Source: UBA1672 sp050633325 (GTDB lineage Bacteria; Pseudomonadota; Alphaproteobacteria; Micavibrionales; Micavibrionaceae). Taken from it: a stretch of DNA of 64,000 nucleotides. Both the position numbers and the translations under genes were made by a program. Of this stretch, positions 53,742 to 61,863 are shown piece after piece. The stretch lies in assembly GCA_050633325.1 (NCBI GenBank), contig JBOEGH010000005.1:206423-270422 (forward strand), read 5' to 3'. The stretch's first letter is position 1. Each line of letters begins with the position of its first letter. The notes below the pieces were generated by a model. It saw only the letters and a program-made list of their open reading frames with translations, had not been told where the DNA came from and made no database searches.

Positions 53742-54494
53742 ATGATGCAGACGGCGCTATTAATTCAAACTTTGAAACAATGCCTCAAGTCTCAAGGGAA
53801 AACTTATGCCGATGTGGCACGAATACTCGACTTGTCAGAGGCAAGTGTAAAACGCATGTTCTCGGAGCAGCAGTTCTCCCTGCAAAGATTAGATATTATA
53901 TGCCAGATGTTGAACATGGAAATCAGTGACCTTGTAAAACAAATGGACGCTTCACAAACCAATCTTGAGAAATTAACACACAATCAGGAAACAGAAATTA
54001 TCCAAGATATGGGGTTAATACTGGTTACTGTTTGCGTCTTTAACCACTGGACGATAGATGACATAACGCAATATTTTATGTTAAGCCAAGAAGAGTGCGT
54101 GGCCAATTTGCTAAAGCTTGATAGAATTGGCATTATTCAGCTTCTACCACATAATAGAATTAAGTTAATCGTTAGTCCCAATTTTTCTTGGATTGACGAT
54201 GGCCCCTTTGAACGCTTTTTTCGAGAGCATGTAGGGCAAGAATATTTTAACAGTACTTTTAAAGGTGAGCATCAGTGCCTACGTGTCTTGAATGGCACAG
54301 TATCACACAGCAGTGCAGCAGAATTTCAACGTAAATTATTACGTCTAGCCAGTGAATTTAGAGAAGTGGTTCGTGAGAACTCAACCCTGCCTATCGAGAG
54401 TCGAAACGGGGTAACATTAGTTCTGGCCATGCGCAATTGGGACTATGGATTATTCGACCATTTAGTACGACCAGAACATAAAATTAAGTCATAG
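53742..54494 (+). CDS. XRE-type helix-turn-helix regulator divergent from pspA
   Basis: A 250-residue protein with an N-terminal Cro/C1-type helix-turn-helix (about residues 9-62; KTYADVARILDLSEASVKRMF). About 180 further residues follow that I do not recognise, with a possible second winged-helix-like stretch at residues 105-145 (WTIDDITQYFMLSQEECVANLLKLDRIG). It lies 129 bases from pspA on the other strand, the usual position of a local regulator. Direct CATAAG(T) repeats in the shared gap (53685, 53694, 53707) are candidate half-sites. ATG 53745 is an alternative start with better ribosome spacing. Confidence 0.82.
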   Translation: MMQTALLIQTLKQCLKSQGKTYADVARILDLSEASVKRMFSEQQFSLQRLDIICQMLNMEISDLVKQMDASQTNLEKLTHNQETEIIQDMGLILVTVCVFNHWTIDDITQYFMLSQEECVANLLKLDRIGIIQLLPHNRIKLIVSPNFSWIDDGPFERFFREHVGQEYFNSTFKGEHQCLRVLNGTVSHSSAAEFQRKLLRLASEFREVVRENSTLPIESRNGVTLVLAMRNWDYGLFDHLVRPEHKIKS

Positions 54495-54560
54495 ATAGTT
54501 GAGTTACATTATTATAACTTTCTCTACTACCCAAGCGTTGTATATAGTGCGCAGGATCTT

Positions 54561-55172
54561 TTAATCTGCAATCAGATCCTTAATTACATCGCGTGCATCA
54601 TTGATCGCTTTTTCACGTTGTTCCTGCCCCAGTGAGACACCTTCTGCACGGATAAAAGTAACATCGCTTATTCCAAGGAATTTAAAGACAACGCGTAAAT
54701 GGCTTTCCTGATGTTCGAAATCTATCAAAGCTGTACCCTCGCCATAAAATCCACCACGAGAAATCGCAACAATGACTTTTTTGTCACCAGACAGGCCTTC
54801 TGAACCATTTTCTGTATAACGGAATGTTTTTCCTGCCACGCAAACTCTATCTATCCATGCTTTAAGCTGGCTAGGAATGGCAAAATTATACATAGGAGCG
54901 CCAATAACAATAGTATCAGCAGACATAAACTCATCTAGAGCAGCGCCACCAGCTGCTATATCTGATTTAATTTCTTCGCTCTCAGGCTCATGACCTTGGG
55001 ATGCCATGACATGCGCACCACTTAGGTGACCGAGAGGAGTCTCAGCAAGATTGCGCCGAATAATTTCGGCACTGTCATTTTGCACCTTGATAGCTTTCAC
55101 GATGTCTGCTGACAAGGTGCGGCTAACTGAGTTGTCACCTAAAATGCTTGAATCAATATGTAATATTTTCAT
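54561..55172 (-). CDS. azoR: FMN-dependent NADH-azoreductase
   Basis: A 203-residue flavodoxin-fold enzyme of the AzoR family, which reduces quinones and azo compounds with NADH and protects against electrophiles. It starts MKILHIDSSILGDNSVSRTLS and has GAPMYNFAIPSQLKAWIDRV at about residues 92-111, and SRGGFYGEG. Its start overlaps the DoxX gene by 20 bases; the two form an operon opposite the HxlR regulator, a common quinone or electrophile-response layout. Confidence 0.93.
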   Translation of the reverse strand: MKILHIDSSILGDNSVSRTLSADIVKAIKVQNDSAEIIRRNLAETPLGHLSGAHVMASQGHEPESEEIKSDIAAGGAALDEFMSADTIVIGAPMYNFAIPSQLKAWIDRVCVAGKTFRYTENGSEGLSGDKKVIVAISRGGFYGEGTALIDFEHQESHLRVVFKFLGISDVTFIRAEGVSLGQEQREKAINDARDVIKDLIAD

Positions 55173-55545
55173 GGTAAATTTCCTTTCTGTGTTCTGTTCT
55201 CCATGCTAGAAAACCTGTTAAAATAAAGAGAATAATAGCAGGGATTACGGCCTTATCTGGGTCAAGAATCATGTGATATCCAATTGCCCCAACCATAATT
55301 GTTGAAAGCCCAAATGCAGCCATAAATCTAATCTTTGACATAAGTAATCCCACAGCACCCGCAATTTCTAACAATCCAACTACATACGCCATAGGTGGAA
55401 CCCCCATACGTTCAAATGGCAAGGTAACTTGCGCAACTCCGGCCATCTTTGCTGATCCAGCGACTGCAAAGATTAATGTTAAAAGGCCAATTAAAAACCA
55501 AGAGGCAATATCTTTTACATTTATTCTTTCACTAAGGTTTTTCAT
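55153..55545 (-). CDS. DoxX-family membrane protein
   Basis: A 130-residue protein with four membrane helices (about residues 13-30, 48-68, 73-92 and 97-116), containing AGSAKMAGV and PMAYVVGLLEIAGAVGLL, typical of the DoxX/DoxD-like family. Members are often next to azoreductase or quinone-response regulators and may take part in redox homeostasis, but the biochemical role is unsettled. It is the first gene of the operon, with the HxlR-type dyad near its promoter. Confidence 0.88.
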   Translation of the reverse strand: MKNLSERINVKDIASWFLIGLLTLIFAVAGSAKMAGVAQVTLPFERMGVPPMAYVVGLLEIAGAVGLLMSKIRFMAAFGLSTIMVGAIGYHMILDPDKAVIPAIILFILTGFLAWRTEHRKEIYHENITY

Positions 55546-55606
55546 GCTTTTTCTTCTTTTAAATTAATGACGTATAACGTATTATTTCAGTATATTTTGT
55601 CAACTA

Positions 55607-55623
55607 GGTACCTTTTGGTAACC
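55607..55623. promoter_or_regulatory. Candidate HxlR operator
   Basis: GGTACC and GGTAACC, separated by four T residues, lie in the 97-base gap between the divergent doxX and hxlR genes, next to the minus-strand -35-like TTGACA. Placement over both promoters fits a repressor site for the adjacent HxlR protein. Confidence 0.5.
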
Positions 55624-55642
55624 ATTAAAATAAAGGAAGAAA

Positions 55643-56008
55643 ATGGCAAAGAAAGAACATAAATTTGCATGCCCAATCGGTGAAACACTAGGGATTATCG
55701 CAGGGCGGTGGAAGCCGGAAATTCTTTGGCATCTTCGTGACAAACCAATGCGTTTTAACGAATTACGACGGTCTATTGGGGATGTATCTCAAAAAATGCT
55801 CACACAGCAATTAAGAGAAATGGAACGTGATGGGTTAGTTAAACGAACGCAGTATGAAGAAATACCGCCGCGCGTTGAGTATAGACTTACAAGTCTAGCC
55901 GGAAGCTTAGAGCCAATTTTTACAACACTAGTCACATGGAGCGACCAAAACAGCAATAGAGTTTTAAAAGCACAACAAATGTATGACAGAAAAAATAAAT
56001 CTATATAA
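55643..56008 (+). CDS. HxlR-family transcriptional regulator
   Basis: The 121-residue winged-helix protein has the HxlR pattern: CPIGETLGIIAGRWKPEILWHL near residues 10-31, then RFNELRRSIGDVSQKMLTQQL and ERDGLVKRTQYEEIPPRVEYRLT. Family members repress redox or aldehyde-detoxification genes and often use the N-terminal cysteine (Cys10 here) as a sensor of electrophiles. The target is likely the divergent doxX-azoR pair. Confidence 0.93.
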   Translation: MAKKEHKFACPIGETLGIIAGRWKPEILWHLRDKPMRFNELRRSIGDVSQKMLTQQLREMERDGLVKRTQYEEIPPRVEYRLTSLAGSLEPIFTTLVTWSDQNSNRVLKAQQMYDRKNKSI

Positions 56009-56051
56009 TAATGGATAGATAATCGCATTCTAAATTAGCAGCACCAAGACC

Positions 56052-56069
56052 TGCCGCACAAACGCGGCA
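56052..56069. terminator. Weak hairpin between convergent genes
   Basis: TGCCGC (56052-56057) and GCGGCA (56064-56069) form a perfect six-base stem with a six-base loop between the ends of hxlR and the alcohol dehydrogenase gene. No proper U-tract follows in either direction, so termination is possible but not secure. Confidence 0.4.
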
Positions 56070-56087
56070 AATCATAGAATATTATAT

Positions 56088-57134
56088 TTAATCTATCAAA
56101 GAGCTCATATCGATAACAAAACGATATTTAACATCAGATTTCATAACACGATCAAAAGCCGTATTAATATCCTGTATATCAATCATTTCAACCTCTGACA
56201 CAATTCCTTTATCTGCACAGAAATCCAACATTTCCTGCGTTTCTTTAATGCCTCCAATCAATGATCCGGCAATAATTTTACGGCCGAACACCAAGCCCAT
56301 CGTATGCATTTCTGTTGGCGTTGCACCAACAACAGCCATAGTCTTACCAAGTTTGAGCAAAGGGATGTAAGGGTCTAACTCATGTGCAACAGGAATAGTA
56401 TTAAGCAGAAAATCAAAAGACCCCGCATGAGCATCCATTTGTGACTGATCTTTAGATACCAACACTTCCGCCGCACCAAGGCGCTTCGCATCTTCTCCTT
56501 TATCAGGAGAGGTTGTGATCATGACTACGTGCGCGCCCATCGCTGCGGCAAATTTAACCCCCATATGACCAAGCCCGCCAAGCCCTATCACACCGACCTT
56601 ATCGCCGGCCTTAATATTCCACTGACGCAAAGGAGAATAAGTTGTAATTCCTGCACAAAGTAAAGGTGCCACTGCTTTTGTGTCTAATTTTTCAGAAACC
56701 TTAAGAACGAAATCTTGATCAACAACAATTTGCGTAGAGTACCCACCATGTGTCATAGCACCTTCTATATGCGGATCAGAGCCACCATATGTCATAACCA
56801 TACCCTTTTCACAATGTTGTTCCAAATGATCTTTACATGGCGCACATTCGCGGCAGGAATCAACCATACAACCGACACCAACCAACTCACCAACGGAAAA
56901 ACCACTTACCTCATCCCCGACAGACCTAACCCGTCCGATAATCTCGTGCCCCGGAACAACGGGATAAACAGACATGCCCCAATCATTATGTGCCATATGA
57001 ATATCACTGTGACACACACCACAATACTCAATATCTATTTGCACATCCTTAGCGCCTACTTCACGGCGATCAAAATCAAATGGCCTAAGTTCATCTTTAT
57101 CATTATAAGCCGCATAGGCTTTTGTATTGGACAT
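56088..57134 (-). CDS. Zinc-dependent NAD(P)-linked alcohol dehydrogenase/aldehyde reductase
   Basis: A 348-residue medium-chain dehydrogenase resembling YahK/cinnamyl-alcohol types. The catalytic-zinc segment CGVCHSDIHMAHNDWG is at about residues 38-53. The structural zinc cysteines are in CMVDSCRECAPCKDHLEQHC. The nucleotide site is GLGGLGHMGVKFAAAMGAHVV, suggesting NADP. Such enzymes reduce aldehydes. The divergent AraC-type regulator is probably its activator, in the manner of YqhC-YqhD (analogy from known systems). Confidence 0.92.
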   Translation of the reverse strand: MSNTKAYAAYNDKDELRPFDFDRREVGAKDVQIDIEYCGVCHSDIHMAHNDWGMSVYPVVPGHEIIGRVRSVGDEVSGFSVGELVGVGCMVDSCRECAPCKDHLEQHCEKGMVMTYGGSDPHIEGAMTHGGYSTQIVVDQDFVLKVSEKLDTKAVAPLLCAGITTYSPLRQWNIKAGDKVGVIGLGGLGHMGVKFAAAMGAHVVMITTSPDKGEDAKRLGAAEVLVSKDQSQMDAHAGSFDFLLNTIPVAHELDPYIPLLKLGKTMAVVGATPTEMHTMGLVFGRKIIAGSLIGGIKETQEMLDFCADKGIVSEVEMIDIQDINTAFDRVMKSDVKYRFVIDMSSLID

Positions 57135-57231
57135 AATTTATTCCTTATAACTTCAAACAACAACTTCATTAACTGTTATAAATTATAAGATTAGGAATAA
57201 TATTTTACAATGTGCATTACTACATCATTCT

Positions 57232-57252
57232 TGCCTATTTCTGCCCTAGGCA
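57232..57252. promoter_or_regulatory. Candidate AraC-family binding site
   Basis: TGCC occurs at 57232 and again at 57242, exactly ten bases (one helical turn) apart, and TAGGCA at 57247-57252 is the inverse of TGCCTA at 57232-57237. It lies between the divergent alcohol dehydrogenase and araC-type genes, where a shared regulator site is expected. Confidence 0.5.
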
Positions 57253-57315
57253 TTGAAAAAATCATTGTTTTTAGTTTAAAGTATATCTGTAACAATCAAA
57301 ACGAATAGTATTTAG

Positions 57316-58212
57316 ATGAGCGATATTACATCACACCTGCAAAAACTAAAAGATCAACTGCACACAGATAGCAGCCACGGTGTTGTAAAAACCTTAGTAG
57401 AACGTGTGTACTTTTTCTGGTCAGAGGAAACAATAGAACGCAGCCCGCTCGTATATGATGCAAGAATAGTAATTGTCGGGCAAGGCTCGAAAATAGGCTA
57501 TCTGGACGACAAAATATTCAAATATAATCCCGATAATTACTTAATCGTTAGCATGCCTCTACCTTTTGAATGTGCAACATATGCATCTAAAGATGAACCA
57601 CTTTTAGGCATAAATATTGATATCGACTTGTCAGAGCTTCATGAGCTGGTCGCCTTAGCCTCTCAACACGAACAAACTCCAGAGTCATTTAAATGCGACA
57701 AAAATCCCAAAGGCGCAGAACCTGTCCAATTAGACCATGACATGGTCGACAGTGTAACACGCCTGTTAAAATGCCTTAACTCCCCACTAGACAGCAAGGT
57801 TTTAGGAGCATCACTTGTAAAAGAAATCGTATACCGAGCACTGCTAGGACAACACGGATCATCTTTATACGCATTAACCCAACACAACACACATTATACG
57901 AATATTGCCAAATCCATCTCATATATACGAGGTAACTACACACAGCCTATTACGGTGGATGAACTGGCAAATCATGCAGGAATGAGCACATCTGTGTTTC
58001 ATCGATCTTTTAAAGAAATAACTGGCAACTCTCCAGTGCAATATATAAAAAAAATTAGACTAACTACGGCAAAAAGCCTCATCGTACATGACAGCATGGC
58101 AGCAAATCTAGCCGCCAATAAAGTAGGCTATGAAAGCCCTTCACAGTTTAGCAGAGAGTTTAAAAAATACTTTGGAGTTTCCCCAAAAAACGCCGCCAAT
58201 AATGGCTATTAG
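57316..58212 (+). CDS. AraC-family transcriptional regulator
   Basis: A 298-residue regulator with an N-terminal AraC_N-type sensing domain (about residues 15-175; RVYFFWSEETIERSPLVYDARIVIVGQG) and a C-terminal double helix-turn-helix (about 195-295; VDELANHAGMSTSVFHRSFKEITG, KVGYESPSQFSREFKKYFG). This N-terminal type is found in regulators next to aldehyde reductases. It likely controls the divergent dehydrogenase gene. ATG 57316 is supported by length and by the protein beginning directly at the domain. Confidence 0.92.
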   Translation: MSDITSHLQKLKDQLHTDSSHGVVKTLVERVYFFWSEETIERSPLVYDARIVIVGQGSKIGYLDDKIFKYNPDNYLIVSMPLPFECATYASKDEPLLGINIDIDLSELHELVALASQHEQTPESFKCDKNPKGAEPVQLDHDMVDSVTRLLKCLNSPLDSKVLGASLVKEIVYRALLGQHGSSLYALTQHNTHYTNIAKSISYIRGNYTQPITVDELANHAGMSTSVFHRSFKEITGNSPVQYIKKIRLTTAKSLIVHDSMAANLAANKVGYESPSQFSREFKKYFGVSPKNAANNGY

Positions 58213-58254
58213 TAGGCATAATATTATTATGGCACCACTATAATTATCAAACAG

Positions 58255-58440
58255 ATGATTATAATGGCAATCTCCTCATCAGAAAATTATAGTAAAATAG
58301 AAAAAATTGCAGAATACACACGTGAGTCAAAAGCTATGGGCAAAGTACCAGTAGGCCTCTTTTCAAATACAGTTATTTTTCAAGAACAATCATTCATAAA
58401 TACTCAAACCATTCTATTCCGAACAGTCATAGGCCATTAA
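58255..58440 (+). CDS. Possible small protein, weakly supported
   Basis: A 61-codon frame after araC, ending within the last bases of the convergent RRM gene. The residue mix (SSSENYSKIEKIAEYTRES, then KVPVGLFSN) looks protein-like, but there is no ribosome site, no family is recognised, and frames of this size arise by chance in AT-rich DNA. It could be a remnant. Confidence 0.25.
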   Translation: MIIMAISSSENYSKIEKIAEYTRESKAMGKVPVGLFSNTVIFQEQSFINTQTILFRTVIGH

Positions 58441-58673
58441 TCGGCCCGTTTAACGCGTATTTTGTTTTTTCCAATTTTACTACCATGAAGCTCTTTAATC
58501 GCAATATCACCCTCATGCTCTAACGCCATTTCTACAAAGGCAAAGCCCTTAGACTTTCCGCTATCTTCATTAACGACTAGGTTACAAGACTTGATATTGC
58601 CATGAGATTTAAAAATTTTGGCTATGTCCTGCTCACTAAGATCACGAGGCAAATTTAAGGCAATTAATTTCAT
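58437..58673 (-). CDS. RRM-domain RNA-binding protein
   Basis: A 78-residue protein that is a single RNA-recognition motif: MKLIALNLPRDLSEQDIAK contains RNP2 and KSKGFAFVEM is RNP1, with a basic end. Such small RRM proteins in bacteria often respond to cold or act as RNA chaperones. A longer reading upstream to 58763 has no support, whereas ATG 58673 has GGAG eight bases before it. It stands alone. Confidence 0.9.
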   Translation of the reverse strand: MKLIALNLPRDLSEQDIAKIFKSHGNIKSCNLVVNEDSGKSKGFAFVEMALEHEGDIAIKELHGSKIGKNKIRVKRAD

Positions 58674-58818
58674 ATTACGTCTCCAGCGGACAAAAGGTAT
58701 ATGTATGTGATTATCATAGGTGTTCACTATTGCAAAGTTAATAAGGATCACAGAAAAGGCCACACAAAGCAGTGCTTAGAAACTAAAACCATCTAAATGT
58801 GTTGAGAAAAAAGAAAAA

Positions 58819-58892
58819 TGGCTGGGGTACCAGGGATCGAACCTGGGATGACCGGATCAAAACCGGTTGCCTTACCGCTTGGCTATACCCCA
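58819..58892 (-). tRNA. tRNA-Gln (anticodon TTG)
   Basis: The minus strand folds into a full cloverleaf: acceptor arms TGGGGTA/TACCCCA, an anticodon stem ACCGG/CCGGT around loop TTTTGAT (anticodon TTG), and a T arm with GGTTCGATCC. The 3' CCA is encoded (bases 58819-58821). Length is 74 bases with CCA. Confidence 0.96.
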
Positions 58893-59031
58893 ACATAATC
58901 ATTATGCAGCGGGATAATGCCCAGAAAATAATGTTACCGCAAGCCTTTTTTGAAAATTATTTAAAATTATTTATGTATCAGGTAGTTAATAACGTTTTGA
59001 CACTAATATCAATAGACAGCTATATTCATCT

Positions 59032-59643
59032 ATGCAAAAAAACAATTCTTACAAAAACCTGCCACATCCTCAAGATGTCGCGATGATAGACTTTGAGGCA
59101 TCGTCATTACGCGGTGCCAAAGGTATCAGCCATGAACCACACAGAACAAGTTACCCAATAGAGGTCGGAATTTCCTTTATAGATGGTCCACATGAATCAT
59201 GCCTAATCAAACCACAGCCTGACTGGCAAGATTGGAATGGCGAACCTGACAATAATGACATAGGCAAAATTCATGGTATATCACGTCGCGAATTATTTGA
59301 AAAAGGCCAAGACCCCAAAGACATTGCGCAGTGGCTAAATGACAGATTAAACGGAGTAACCGTTATGTGTGACAGCCCAGACGCAAAAATTGATAAATTC
59401 TGGTTAACCCGCCTATATGATGCCGCAGAAACAAAACCCACATTTGAACTACATTTTTTATACGATTATATAGATATTCATGATCCTGATATGGGGAAAG
59501 CCTATGATAATACAGGTCTATCACGCGAAGCGCCGCACAGAGCGTTAGAAGATGCAAGAGACCTAATGCTCTTATATAATGAGTATTACGATTTAAAAGA
59601 TGATAATAACTATAAAAATAGTCCAGAAGAGCCAAGCTTATAA
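59032..59643 (+). CDS. DEDDh-type 3'-5' exonuclease-like protein
   Basis: A 203-residue RNase H-fold protein. It has the first acidic pair in MIDFEASS (about residues 18-25), a central Asp in the CDSPDAKIDKFW segment, and the closing HRALEDAR motif near 170, which together give a DEDDh site as in DnaQ/RNase T-type exonucleases. Whether it acts on DNA or RNA is not clear. It sits between two tRNA genes, which makes an RNA role tempting but unproven. Confidence 0.8.
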   Translation: MQKNNSYKNLPHPQDVAMIDFEASSLRGAKGISHEPHRTSYPIEVGISFIDGPHESCLIKPQPDWQDWNGEPDNNDIGKIHGISRRELFEKGQDPKDIAQWLNDRLNGVTVMCDSPDAKIDKFWLTRLYDAAETKPTFELHFLYDYIDIHDPDMGKAYDNTGLSREAPHRALEDARDLMLLYNEYYDLKDDNNYKNSPEEPSL

Positions 59644-59702
59644 AAATGCACTATACAATATAATTGTAATTTATATCTGTGAGAAAATAAAATCTGAAAA
59701 AA

Positions 59703-59778
<76 letters not shown>

Positions 59779-60051
59779 ATACAAATTTTCAAAACCTGAA
59801 TAATTTTTACAGGCAACCATCTCTTAAAAAGAAATAGTAAAAATTTACGAACCATTGTTTATACAACTGTTGTTTTCTTGTCTAGCATAAAATGAAATAA
59901 TTTTATCATTAATTATTTTTTATAACCCTGCACAAAAATATTTAGTCGTTTATATCATCTTAACTGTTGGTTTTTTATAATGTTTTCTGTTAAATTACAC
60001 TTTGTGTTCAAAATAAGCACAAAAGATTAATAATTATTTGGGTATTTAATT

Positions 60052-61260
60052 GTGAATAACGGACAACAAGCAAACGACACTCTTTACGAAAATGGTATTG
60101 GCTGGGCACTTATGTTGGTGATTTTTGGTGTTTTACTATGGGTTTTTTGGTTCTTCTGGGCTGTAGAAATACGTGAAATGGTAAGATGGATACGTTACGG
60201 AGAAGCATGGCTTGTATCCTGGTTTCTAGGCAGTGACTACCAAGTTCCCTTTGCAGGAGGTGAAGTTGCGTTTCACAAATATTTCAATATGATACCCGAT
60301 TACCAAAAAGAACAACTAGAGATGAAACATCTCGCGCTTTTTGGTGCATTAGCAATGCAGCCGTTAAAATATGTTTTTGTACTAATAACAGGCGCAGGTG
60401 CTCTTTGGTGCATGTTTTGTGGCCCGAACACGCAATACAGAACAAGAATGAGTATCGAAAACTTAATCGGTGCGCAATCAAAAGTATTTCCGGTTATATC
60501 TCCATTCATAAAATTCAACCCGTCAACACAACCACCAAGACCTCCTGGTGCACCGGTACCGGCTGAATTACCTCTATTTGCCGAAGCTTTAGGGCCTGAA
60601 GAATGGCTAGCGTTTAATTCAATACAGACACCTGACGGCGAAATAGAAAAAGGAAGCGCAAACCAAGCATTCATAGAGCAACTTGGTAAACCTTGGCGTG
60701 GCGTTAAGGCATTAGACCCGTATAAACAAGTATTATTAGCGGCATTCTGTCTAAAAGCTTCAAGACAAAGAGCTCCGGCAGATAATATGCTTGGTCGCCT
60801 TGCGCAATGCTGGGCAATGGATAATACTCTAAACCTTGCAAAAGACGCAAAGCTTGTTAAAGAGGCGAGAGCAGTTCTTCAAGACAAGAAATTGGCTGGG
60901 GCTGCACTATCTCAGGCAAATCGTCACGCATTTGAAACAACTGCAATATTACGCGCCATGCAATATGCTAGAGAAGAAGGTGGTGTTTTAGCACCTGCAC
61001 AATTTGTTTGGCTACGTGCATATAACAGAGAACTATGGTATCCACTAAATAATCTGGGTAGACAGTCTTTCCATATGGAGGCACTAGGTGCAATGTCTCA
61101 CTTTAAGGCGGAAAAACTAACACAACGCCCAATCCCTGTTCCTAAGGTAGATGGCGCAGTAGACACTATTCAGGAATATATGAAGTCGGGACAAGCACGT
61201 CCAATTCCTCAATTGGACTATAGTAAATCGAAGAAACGCGGAATTAAAAAGGCCGTTTAA
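60052..61260 (+). CDS. dotM: Type IVB secretion coupling-complex protein DotM/IcmP (TrbA-like)
   Basis: A 402-residue protein starting with GTG. Two membrane helices (about residues 17-40 and 102-125) are followed by a cytoplasmic helical domain with APADNMLGRLAQCWAMDNTLN and ALSQANRHAFETTAILRAMQYAREEGGVL, a segment well conserved in DotM/IcmP and in TrbA of I-type plasmids. DotM forms the type IV coupling complex with DotL and recruits substrates with acidic or Glu-rich signals in Legionella. Its place two genes before a DotL-type gene supports the call. The locus could be a secretion system or a conjugation system. Confidence 0.85.
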   Translation: MNNGQQANDTLYENGIGWALMLVIFGVLLWVFWFFWAVEIREMVRWIRYGEAWLVSWFLGSDYQVPFAGGEVAFHKYFNMIPDYQKEQLEMKHLALFGALAMQPLKYVFVLITGAGALWCMFCGPNTQYRTRMSIENLIGAQSKVFPVISPFIKFNPSTQPPRPPGAPVPAELPLFAEALGPEEWLAFNSIQTPDGEIEKGSANQAFIEQLGKPWRGVKALDPYKQVLLAAFCLKASRQRAPADNMLGRLAQCWAMDNTLNLAKDAKLVKEARAVLQDKKLAGAALSQANRHAFETTAILRAMQYAREEGGVLAPAQFVWLRAYNRELWYPLNNLGRQSFHMEALGAMSHFKAEKLTQRPIPVPKVDGAVDTIQEYMKSGQARPIPQLDYSKSKKRGIKKAV

Positions 61261-61294
61261 CGTATAAAATATTAGAATAAACACAGAGAAAACC

Positions 61295-61840
61295 ATGACT
61301 AAAACATCAGAAAAATCAGAACAACAATCATCTTCAAGCGTAACAATAGTTGATGGTAAGCTAATATTGTCTCTTCCTGATGCAAAAATGCCTGTTGTAT
61401 GGCAAACAGATTTTACTCAGGCACAATCATCTGTATTTACAATACAAGAAGATAAAAAGAAGACATTCACACTAATATCAAAGAATTCTGAAAATGTAGT
61501 AATTGAAATTGCCACCTTCGATAAGAAGCAAGATGCAGTGGACGTTTTAATGCAGACTTCTGCGGTCATACAAAACGCACACGGGCAGAAAAACCAAAGC
61601 CCATCTGGCAACACTAACGTTCAAAGCGTAGAAAAAAACGATAGAACCAGTGCGGCTCTGGCTTTAGCCCTTATAATTGTACTTGGTCTTATCTGGACAA
61701 TGTCCGCATCAAAAAAGCTTGATCCACCAGAAAGTACGGCAAGCAGTAATTCAACATCACTTAATTCTGCATCAAGCACAAACCCTCGAGAATCATCAGG
61801 AGTACCTGTTTCTGCTGACGATTTTTTAAGTAATCGCTAA
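61295..61840 (+). CDS. Membrane protein of unknown function between dotM and dotL
   Basis: A 181-residue protein with a soluble N-terminal region of about 100 residues (KLILSLPDAKMPVVWQTDF; probably beta-rich), one membrane helix at about residues 117-137 (RTSAALALALIIVLGLIW), and a Ser/Thr/Pro-rich C-terminal tail of ~40 residues. No family is recognised. In Legionella icmP and icmO are neighbours; an extra gene in this position is uncommon, so it may be a lineage-specific partner of the coupling complex. Confidence 0.78.
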   Translation: MTKTSEKSEQQSSSSVTIVDGKLILSLPDAKMPVVWQTDFTQAQSSVFTIQEDKKKTFTLISKNSENVVIEIATFDKKQDAVDVLMQTSAVIQNAHGQKNQSPSGNTNVQSVEKNDRTSAALALALIIVLGLIWTMSASKKLDPPESTASSNSTSLNSASSTNPRESSGVPVSADDFLSNR

Positions 61841-61863
61841 TAACTGGAGTGGATCGCGTTTAA

